From: Microvelia longipes | Lineage: Eukaryota > Arthropoda > Insecta > Hemiptera > Veliidae | DNA length: 64,000 bases | Assembly: GCA_018340805.1 (NCBI GenBank) | Contig: JACMZG010000008.1 | Location: 54,043,930 to 54,107,929, forward strand | Direction of reading: 5' to 3' | Part shown: positions 25,801 through 37,157 of the stretch, one piece after another | Position numbering within the stretch: the first letter of the stretch is position 1 | Layout of the letters: each line of letters opens with the position of its first letter | The notes under the pieces: model-generated | What the model was told of the DNA's origin: nothing | The model's input: the letters and a program-made list of their open reading frames with translations, nothing else | The model's database searches: none | Position numbers and translations under genes: made by a program

Positions 25801-28800
25801 ATAATCCCTAATAAAATAAAAAATAAAATAACCAGAGTTATTTTATAGTTAAAAACTTATATAATGTAAAAAAAATATTGAAAAATTAAAAAAATATTAA
25901 TAAAAATGTCTACATTCAAATTTAGTTAAGTATTGATACATTTCATTACAAGAATATTTTTCTATTATCTTAAATAGGGTAACAATATGGAGGGGGGAGT
26001 AGGCAAATAATGGCACTTTTTATCACAAATTTCAATTAGTCTTAAAAAAACAAAATTTTTATAAACAATAACATTTTGAAAGTTTCGTTTTTGTGGACTT
26101 ATAAAAAATAAATAAAACAGATTAATTACACAAAAGTCCTATATTATTTAATATATAATTATTATCTAAGCTTTCGACTAAAAATTAGTCATCATCTGAG
26201 TTTAACAATATAAAATACAAAATAATAAAACAATTTTACAAACTACATCATATTGCACCTTGGTATGGTTTGGTAAGCTATAGCTTACCAAACCAGATAG
26301 CTTACCACCTTGCTTAAGATAGCTTACCAAACCATACCAAGGTGCAATATGATGCAGTTTGTAAAACTGTTTTTTTATTTTATATTGTTAAACTCAGATG
26401 ATGACTAATTTTTAGTCGAAAGCTTAGATAATAATTATATATTAAATAATATAGGACTTTTGTGTAATTAATCTGTTTGTATTTAATAAAATTTTGTTGT
26501 ATTATCAAAATTACACCTAGTTCTCTCCTTTTGAGTACAAGGTTCATGGTCCAAATTTTTTATTGTGATGAATGTTCATTTTAAAACAAGACAACAATTT
26601 TTATGAAGACTAGCTTTTTGTCAAAAAATGACATTTTTTGTTAATTACACACATGTGCAACCCAATCCGTTAACATACTGAATATATACATACATAAAGT
26701 TTTGCAAACTGTTAAAGTATTTTGACATTATGACATTATTAAGTCAAAAATATATCAGTTTTATAAGATACTTAAAAGAATTAAGTTGTTGTCTTTAACA
26801 GTGGTCCTTCGAGAATAATAGACAAACGAACTAAGAGACAATGTCGACAGGAAAAATTCAGACAAGATCTAAATCAAAGTATGCAGCGGATTCCAGAAAA
26901 AATGGTGAGGATAAAGATTGCTTACAAGGTTGTTCACATACTTTTCATAGTGCTCCTCCTGATCCTAACCCTAATGCCCTTACTGAAAGTAATCATGAAA
27001 ATTCAGTTTCAACCAGCTCCAAAATGTCAAGGGTTTCGAAGTCGATGAAGCAACAATATGAAATTGAAGTTGAGATATTGAAAGAACTCGCAGAACTTGA
27101 TGTTAAACAATTTGAAATTGAGACTAGACGTAAATTGTTGGAACAGCAGAAACAGTTAAGATTGAATCTATTGGCGGAAAGAGGTAATAGCACCAGACAT
27201 AGTGAGGAAAGTAGGAGTTTAAAGTCAGTGAAACAACACTATTCAACACCACAACCAACCAGATCCCCTGCAAACCAGGTTGACAAAAGTACAGTCGATG
27301 AATGGCTAGACAAAAACAAAGCATATCTTAAAAATGATTATCTACCAAATCAAGGTAATGATTTTCCCATTTCAATTAATAGACATAAGAAAATTAAAGA
27401 TTTGTTAGAATTCAGAGGCGAGGTAGACCAATGGCCGGTATGGATCGAAGACTTTAAAAGATCTACTGTCATGTATGGCTACACAGACTTGGAAAACATT
27501 CAAAGACTTCAAAAATGTTTAAAAGATAACTTAACTCTTTACTCATTTATCCAGAAAATGTCAATGAAATAATTAAACTTTTAGAGAAACGTTTTGGAAG
27601 ACCAGACCAAATCATAGAAACTTTAGTAAATAAAATTAAAAATTGTCCGTTTCAAAAAGAATATAAACTTGAAACTTGATTGAATTTAGTGACACGGTAA
27701 GGAATCTTGTGGTGACAGTTAATCATAGGTCATCATCATCACTACAGAATCCTCAATTACTGAAAGAAATAAGTAAACTTTCTCCTCACATGAAACTAAG
27801 TTGGGGTCAGTATGCAAATAAACTCGATCCAACTGTATTAAGTATTAATGATTTTTCTGAATGGTTACAAGAGATGGCAGAAGCTGCTGTTTACGTTGTA
27901 CCAATGCCTCAAATGGATATTAAACACGATAATAAGAGAACAAGAAAAGATTTTACTCTCACGACTGACCAACCGAATGATAAGAAGGAAAAGAAAAAAG
28001 TAAGACCGTGTCTTATATGTAAAGAAAATTGTGTACGTTGGCAAAAATGTTCTAAATTTTTGAATGCAGATGTAGAAGAACGTTGGGCATATGTGACCAA
28101 ATTTAATGTTTTTCGTGTTTAGGTTTTCGACATCAGATACAAGGTTGCAGACTAAGAAGTAGGTGCGGTAAAAATGGATGTTTAATGAAACACCATCCTC
28201 TATTGCATTCAAATAAAAAAATTACACCAGAAAAATCAGAAGACAAACGTGATAAAAATAATTCAAATATCGTAAAGAATAAAAATAGAGAAGAAGAGAC
28301 AAAAATTGTAGGTCATCAGACTGAAGATCACTTAAATTTTAAAGTTTTACTGCGTGTCATTCCTGTAACTTTAATAGGTAAAAATAATAAACAAATAAAA
28401 ATTAGCGCTTTATTAGACGAAGCTTCAACTGTCACTCACTAGATTCTAAAATAGCAGATGAGTTAGAAAACAAGGAAAAAGAGCTTCAATTAAAATAGCA
28501 TGGACTAATAACCAGACATATGAGGAAGAAGATTCAAGGATATTTAACATAAACATCAAAGGACAAACAGATGAAATTTATAATTTACAAATGTCAGGAC
28601 GGTATCAAATTTAAAATTACCGCAACAGTCTATTGATAAGAATAAATTCAAAGAAAAATGGTATCATTTAAATGATATAGACTTTAAAACAATGACGAAT
28701 GAGCAACCAAAATTATTGATTGGACAAGATAATATAGATCTGACTATCGCTAGAAATATTGTTCAAGGACGTAAAAATTCACCCATAGCTTCATTGACAA

Positions 28801-31800
28801 AGTTAGGTTGGGTTATTCATGGCCCCATCTATGATGATAGATTTCTTAATAGAATTGGAAATTTTACTTATTTTGTTCACGAAAATCCTGAAAATACTGA
28901 AATTAAAAATTTAATGAAAACAATGTTTGAAATAGACTTTCCAGAACATCATGAAAAGGAGAAAAACGATACAACTACTAACCATGAGAGAGCCTGGAAG
29001 ATTATAAATGAGACTTGTAAACAAACCACTGATGGTCACTGGGAGGTTGGATTATTATGGAAATCAGATGACGTAAATTTGCCTGAAAGTAGAAAAGCTG
29101 CGTGGAAGCGTCTGAGATATGTTGAGCAGAAAATGGATTCAAATGAAAATCTATGCGCACAGTACTGTAAACAAGTACAAGATTTTATAGCTAAAGGATA
29201 CGCCCGAGAACTGTCTAAAGAAGAATGCTTAAAGACACATGAACGTGATTGGTATTTGCCACACTTTCCTGTAACAAATCCAAGAAAACCAGACAAATTC
29301 CGATTTGTTTTTGACGCTACCGCTAAATCGGAAGGTCAAAGTTTGAATAATAATTTGTTGACAGGTCCCGATCTATTTAAAGTATTATCTCGCTATTATT
29401 TATTTTTAGACAAGGAAGAATAGCTTTTATTTCAGATGTACAAGAAATGTTTCTTCAAGTAAAAATAAGAAAAGAAGACCAGTGGGCACAAAGATTTCTT
29501 TGGCGAGGAACAGAGAGAGTAACGCCTCCTAAAGAAATGATTATGCAAGTCATGATCTTTGGAGCAGTTTGCTCACCTACCTTAGCTATGCATGTTACCC
29601 GAAAAAACGCCGAAAATTACAAAGAAAAATATCCTGATGCATACTCTGCAATTACAAAACAATGCTATATGGATGATTACTTAGAATCAAAAGATGATTT
29701 GAACGACGCCGTGAGAGTTGCTAATGAGGTTATACATGTTTTTAAGAAAGGTGGATTTAATCTTCGCAATTTTGTTAGTAATTCGTCTGATTTTTTGAAA
29801 CATATCCCTAAAGAAAACAAAGTCAAAGGTTTACAAGAGGTTGAGCTTATACCAGACAATACCATAGAAAGAGTATTAGGCTTAGCTTGGAACTGCAGTG
29901 AAGATAGGTTTATATTTCAAAAAACATTGCTGAAAGATAAAGAAGATATTGTTAATACTTGTATCATTCCGACAAAAAGACAAGCTCTAAAAGTAGTCAT
30001 GTCAGTATTTGATCCAATTGGATTTCTTACACCTATTACTATGAAAGGCAGAATGTTGATGCAAGATATGTGGAAGGATAACACAAGTTGGGACGTTCCA
30101 ATTTCAGACACATTAGTACCACAATGGCAGAGTTGGGTTCAAGATTTAAGAAGAATAAAAGAACTCGTAATACCTAGGTGCTACAAAGCTAATCTTGGAG
30201 AGATACACAGCACTCAACTTCACATCTTTTGCGATGCAAGCCCTCGTGGTTTTGCTGCAGTGGCATATTTCAGACTTAAAGACTTGCAGGGAAACATTGA
30301 TGTCAAATTTAAAATTTGCTAAGGCCAGAGTAGCTCCCACAAAACCAGTTACAATTCCTCGACTTGAGTTGCAAGCTGCAGTGTTAGGAGCAAATATTTG
30401 TGACATAATAATAAATGCTCATACGTTTAAAATAGGAAAAATCTTTCTTTGGACAGACTCAACAATAACATTTTACAGAATAAATTCCGACTCTAGTAAA
30501 TACAAGCAGTATGTTGCCAGAAGACTCTCAGAGATAAACAAATTGACTAATAAAGCTGACTGGCGATGGATTCCAACCAAAGAAAATGTAGCAGACGAGG
30601 CTACTAGAGGAATAACAAAAAGACTCATAGACTCTCCACGATGGATTCATGGCCCGGACTTTTTAAAACAAGATGAAGAAAAGTGGCCTAAAATGAAACT
30701 TTGTGAAGAAGAGGAGATAGATGAAAGAGAAAGAAAACCAGAAAGTACTCTACTAACTAACTAGAAAAGAGACATCTCTTTTGACTTCAAAAATTTTCAA
30801 GATGGAGCAAGGTTATTAATATAATGGCTTATATCCTAAGATTTATCCACAACTGTAAGAAGAATACAAATGTAGACAAGACGCCTTATTTGACAGTACA
30901 GGAATTAAAAAATGCTAAAATTGCATGCCTCAAGTTAGCTCAAGAAGAATCCTTCCCAGAAGAATATTACTTGCTACAGAAGAAGCAAAAAATTTCAAAA
31001 AGTAGTCGCATTTACTCTCTCAGCCCTAATTTTGACGCCGGGTTAATAAGATTAGAGTAGAATAAAACAGAGCCCTAACTTGACTTCAATGCAAAATTTC
31101 CAGTAATATTAGATTCAAATCATTGGCTTACAAAATTATTGATCCTACACTATCATTTAAAGTTTGAACATCAAGGACAAGAAAGTCATAAACGAGTTGA
31201 AAAGTTCATTTTGGATTCTAAATATTCGATCAGCTGTAAGACGGTGCTGCAGAGGGTGTGTTACGTGTCAGAAACTAAGAAACCGACCAATGATCACAAA
31301 GATGTCACCGTTACCAACATGTCGCGTTACTAGGTATGCAAGACCGTTTACCAGTGTCGGATTAGACTACTTTGGGCCATTAGAAGTAAAAATAGGTCGA
31401 AGACGAGAGAAAAGATGGTGCACTCTTCACCTGCCTTGCTATCAGAGCCGTGCACTTAGAGTTGGTCTCCTCACTAACAGCAGACAGTACTATAATGGCG
31501 ATTCGACGTATGGCTGCACGACGAGGTTATCCTAAAGAAATATTTTCAGACAACGGAACTAACTTTCGTGGTGCAGACAGAGAATTGAAGAAAGAAATTA
31601 AAGAATTAGATAATAACACCATCGGAGATTACTGCGCAAGAAAAGAAATAACTTGGAACTTCAATCCACCCTGTGCTCCTCATATGGGTGGAGTGTGGGA
31701 ACTATTAGTTCGCAGCGTCAAAACAACACTGTATACCATACTGAAAGACCAAGTTCCGACAGAAGAGACGTTAAGAACTGCATTTTGTGAGATCGAAAAT

Positions 31801-34800
31801 ATTTTAAACTCTCGTCCTTTAACGTTTGTATCTCAAAACCTAGAAGATGCAGATTGCATAACACCTAACAGTTTTTTATTGGGAGTCAATGAGGTTATAC
31901 CACCGTTTCCAAGTGCCACAGACCTGAGAAAACATTGGCACATTGCACAAACTTATGCAGATAGATTTTGGCATAAGTGGTTAAAAGAATATTTACCTTC
32001 TCTAGCAGTTAGAAGAAAATGGTTAGAGAAGACTGGTCCAATAGAGGTGGGAGACATCGTCCTAGTAGTAGATGATAACCAACCAAGAAATCGATGGCTT
32101 ATGGGAAAAATTGAGAAAACCTTTCCAGGAGCTGATAGAGTTATTAGAAGCGTAGAAGTAAAAACCAAATTTGGAACATACATTCGGCCGATAGTACGAT
32201 TAATCAAAATTAAACTAAATGAATATTTTATTTAATTATTTAAAAATATTTATTTATCACATTATGTTTATTTAGATTTTATCTAATATTTATTTATTTT
32301 ACCTATTTTGTTTACAAATTTATGTATTTTTATTTTATATGTCATTTAATTTTATCATATAAAATTAAATATTTATTATATATTTAATAATACTTATAAA
32401 GGTTATATTATACAAATTATCACCTTATCTATTTTGGGCGCCCGGAGAATGTTAAAGTATTTTGACATTATGACATTATTAAGTCAAAAATATATCAGTT
32501 TTATAAGATACTTAAAAGAATTAAGTTGTTGTCTTTAACACAAACCCTATTTATTCATCACAGACGTGTATTTGTGACATGATCCGAGGTTCGACTCTCG
32601 TCATGATGCTTATCCTATTAGCTAATTTTTACTGAAAGGAAATTCGGTAAAAACATTTTAGGTCTGTGGAACCATTGTATGTTTAATACCTGTATGTAAA
32701 ATTTATGTTTAATAAATCATAATACAATAAATAAAAAATTCGGATACAGAGTACAGCAAAACTTTTCCGCATCACTTCAGACTCGCTTTGCTCGTCCTCA
32801 GAATATACAATTCACTAAATTTATACATTAGCATGTCTTCTGACTCGCTTTACTCGTCATCAGATAGTAAATACATTGGTTTTATTCCAAGTGGTCACCC
32901 ATCCAGGCACTGACCACACTGATGCTGCTTTACTTTTATGATCCACCAAAAATCATGAATATACTTGTTATATTCAAACGAAACTTAGTGTACTGAGAGA
33001 GTATTTTTGGTTTATTACGAAATGGTATACATTTGTACGAAAATTAAATTAAAAAAATCAGAAAATTATCCAATTGAGTTTAAACCCAATTGGATAATTT
33101 TATGACTTTTTACAATTTTTTACACAAGTCATTTGATAAAAATTGAACTAATGGTGATGAGATGAAACTTGGCCATGTCTATAACTAAGTTATAGACATG
33201 GCCACATGTGTACCAAATTTCAATTCGATCACATCATTTTTCTGTGTTTTATGATTTTTTGTCATTTGTGGTGAGTCATTATTTTGGGTTAATAAGCCAT
33301 AAAAAAAAATTTTCTGAATAGCACAACTGCAGCGGTAGATTGATATTTTAAACAAAGTTTTAACTCTCTAGCATAAATACACTAGGAGCTATGATGAAAG
33401 CAGACACACATACACAACTTTGTAAAAACCTCTCAGGAGGTCTTAAAAACACCTGAAACGGATGATTCTAGTGACATCCCAATCAGATTTGCTACCTGTT
33501 GTAATTATAATTTAAATTGGGTATATTTACCTTTAACATTGAAAGCCTCAAAACTTAATGCTTCTTCGAAGTCAGAAAGTATTAAATCCTCCCTTCTTCC
33601 CTGCTTCATTTTTTCTATATATATTTCATGTATTTTACTTTGGCCAATATTTGAAATAAAAATAAATGTTGATCTTCTGTAAAAGTAATTGTATTTAATC
33701 TAAATGTTAAAACTTAAGATGTAGGTATTGTTTTGAATAGATGACGATTTCATAGTTTCAGATTGAGCAATAAAGTGTATAATTCTATGGTGCTCTCTGA
33801 AAGAGGTATTGGATACTAACCTATAATCCACACCATGGTAGCTATCAAGAAATTCTGTAAAAGGTCTCAAAACATCAAATAGTCCATCAGCCATATAATT
33901 TGCTTCGTCAAAAATAAATAATGCATAAGGACATTGTTCGACAGTGGATCTAATTTCATTCGATAACCTTTCCTGAAAGCAGTTAAAGTAGAAAAAATAA
34001 GTTAATACCAAAGTAATACATAAACCAAGTAGGGAAACTCCTATACTAACCAGTGTGAAAAAATTCAGACATACATGATCAGCTGATAGCTGGTTCAATA
34101 TTAAAATTAAAATAGAAAATAAATTGGTGAGTGGAACAGAGGCAGCTAACAAATTTAATACATATTGGTCTATGAGTGGCTAGAAATGAGTTTTTAGTTA
34201 ATAGTAATGTTAAAGAAGAGAGCGAGATGAAGAGTAACAAGTCTAACAATAGTGTAAGTATTAATCCTAATATAAATAATCAAACTAATAAATTAAAATT
34301 AAATAAGGCAAAAAATAAAACAAGCAATAAAAAAAAGTCATGCAAACATGAGTTTTTTCTAAACACCAGTCAATGAAAAGGATGTAATGATATTATAAAA
34401 AATTCTGGCGCGGTGGTCCGCATGTCGGGCGAATTTCCTTTGGATGCGTGTTTCCGTGCTTTTAACATTATATAAGTTTACAACTAGTAAATAAATAATT
34501 CCGGCGCGGTGGTCCGCTGTCGGCCGAATTTCATTTAGAATGCGTGTTTCCGTGCTAAACAACCCATTTCTTGCTTATGCAAGAACCATGCCCATTGCGT
34601 GGTTCCGGTTCATGCTTTAGAACCTAAGCAGTTACTCAATTGTCAAGCACTGCTCGTAACTCATTTTGTCTGTATTTTCCAAAGGAAATGCGCATAATCA
34701 TCCAGTTGTTGTACAAAACTATGCCTCTAAAATTAGAAGTATGCACTATTATTTGCACTAGTTTAAAGATTAGTTACTTATCTTTAAAGGTTTTAGCGCA

Positions 34801-35884
34801 TTTCCTTTGGAAAATACAGACAAAATGAGTTACGAGCAGTGCTTGACAATTGAGTAACTGCTTAGGTTCTAAAGCATGAACCGGAACCACGCAATGGGCA
34901 TGGTTCTTGCATAAGCAAGAAATGGGTTGTTTAGCACGGAAACACGCATTCTAAATGAAATTCGCCCGACAGCGGACCACCGCGCGGAATTATTATTTTA
35001 CTAGTTGTAAACTTATATAATGTTAAAAGCACGGAAAACACGCATCCAAGGAAATTCGCCCGACATGCGGACCACCGCGCCAGAATTATTTTTAGTTGTA
35101 AACTTATATTAGGTAAAACAACGATAAAAAATTATCGACCTACTAGGATTTGAACCCAGGTACTCTGGTTTGAGAGCTCGCATCCAAAGGAAATTCGCCC
35201 CGACATGCGGACCACGCGCCAGAATTATTTTCTAGTTGTTAACTTATATTTAGTAAAAAAAAAAAACGATAAAAAATTATCGACCCTTCCAGGATGTGAA
35301 CCCAGGTACCCTGAGTTTGAGTGGTCGTATTGACTCCGGACCACTGCCATTCAACTCAGAGGCCCAAAAAACATTGAAAACGACACCCTACTCATATTTA
35401 TTTTTCAACGACTGTAATGTTGGTTTTCTATATTTTTTGTGGTTTTTTCGACTTTTTGGTAACTTAAAGTGGTCGTATCGTCTTCGGACCGGTTTCATTC
35501 GATTCAGCGCCCAAAATTACATAGAAAACGACACCCTACTCGAAATTTATTTTTTTATCGACCTAAATTTTGGTTTTGGTAATTTACAATGGTTTTTCGA
35601 TTTTTAGGTCACTTAGAGTGGTCGTATCGACTTCGGACCGGTTTCATTCGATTCAGCGTCTCAAAAAACATAAATATTGACCTTTTTCGCGGCAAAAAAT
35701 ATTAACCCTGAATTTTGCTGATTTTTTTGAAAATTTCGCTGACTCAGCAAACCGGGTTAATGACGTCACAAAAACCTGGTTTTCAATAGGGTTCGTGTCC
35801 TCCGAAGGTTGATTTTTGTACCAAGTTTGGTTAAAAATATTAATCCGTTCGAAAGATAGAGTGTTTACAAGAAAGTGTCTAGAA

Positions 35885-35937
<53 letters not shown>

Positions 35938-37065
35938 TGTAACATATATATATATATAAATATATATATATTATATATATATATTATTATATATATATAT
36001 ATATATAAAGTCTCGCAAAAAATTTTTTTCGTCATTAGGGACCTCTGAAACGGATTTGTGTCGTGGTCCGAGGTTCGAATTCCGCCATGACGCCTATCCC
36101 ATTAGCGAATTTTTTCCCAAAGGAAATTCGCTAAAAATTAATTCAGAAACAAATTATATGTATAATATAAATAATAAAATTGTTAAAAATTTATCTCCAG
36201 TAATAACTCCCTATGCCATGTAACATGAAATATTAATATAATAACAAGAAATAATATAACCTAACAAAGTGTGGCCACGGAGCGGCTCAGGCATAAGACC
36301 CGTATTGTACCCTAAACATTATAAGAATCATTATTTTAAAGTAGTAGAAAAAAGTAGGTTAACAATTAATTTTCCGAAAATTTTATTCTTTATAAACAAC
36401 TTTTGCAACCAAAATATTAGAAATACAGTTAAAGTATCCCCCCCCCCTCCAACCCCTCAGAATTTTAGTCCCCAAGCTATAAAAAAAAATAAAATGTTTT
36501 TAATTTCAAAATTAATAAATTATTGTTGAATTTTATTGCAAAAAATATTAGGGCAAATATTTACAATATTTGCCCTCTATTATCATAATAGAGGGCAAAT
36601 ATTTACAATATTTGCCCTCTATTATAATAATAGAGGGCAAATATTACAATATGTGCCTCTATTTTCATAATAGAGGCAAATATTTACAATATATTTATCA
36701 TATAGAGGCAATATTTACAATATTTGCCCTCTATTAATATAGAGGGCAAATATTTACAATATGTGCCTATTATCATAATAGAGGGCAAATATTTACAATA
36801 TTTGCCCTCTATTATCATAATAGAGGGCAAATATTTACAATATGTGCCCTCTATTATCATAATAGAGGGCAAATATTTACAATATGTGCCCTCTATGTGC
36901 CCTCTATCATCATAATAGAGGGCAAATATTTACAATATGTGCCCTCTATTATCATAATAGAGGGCCAATATTGAGAGAAATTATTTATTACGGTACTTTT
37001 TGCAATACATTCCAATTAATTTTAAAGAAGGAACCAAACCTTTTTATTAAGAATAGCATTTTGTA

Positions 37066-37157
<92 letters not shown>

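Larger units (their letters stand above)
26710..32540 (+). mobile_element. BEL/Pao LTR retrotransposon, full length
   Basis: 5,831 bp bounded by two identical 91-bp repeats that start TG and end CA, with a 5-bp target duplication CAAAC on both sides (26705-26709 and 32541-32545). After the left repeat comes tggtccttcgagaa, a primer-binding-site-like motif. Before the right repeat is cccggagaat, a likely polypurine tract. Domains run in the order Gag, protease, reverse transcriptase, RNase H, integrase, which is the BEL/Pao order. There is no envelope frame. The reading frame is broken several times. Inserted in torsin A intron 4, antisense to the gene. Confidence 0.95.
34390..36010. repeat. 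Composite repeat block, copy 1
   Basis: Starts with tRNA-like SINE heads (attctggcgcggtggtccgc), then a large palindrome (34396-35095). It continues as tcgacttcggaccggttt repeats and ends caagaaagtgtctagaaata plus a (TA)n tract. The right part matches 49330-50262 block for block. It fills most of torsin A intron 2. Confidence 0.8.

Noticed and set aside
33973..34152. N-terminal part of the minus-strand frame that contains the torsin Walker B
   Set aside because: It is intron sequence read through the acceptor at 33973; the ATG at 34152 is not a start.
35296..35607. 103-codon open frame
   Set aside because: Part of the composite repeat also present at 49550-49870, where the frame is not kept.
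36550..36968. CRISPR-like array
   Set aside because: Units are contiguous with no unique spacers, and the genome is eukaryotic.
36684..37066. Three overlapping repetitive open frames on both strands
   Set aside because: A 42-bp repeat keeps any frame open; the translation is just the minisatellite.
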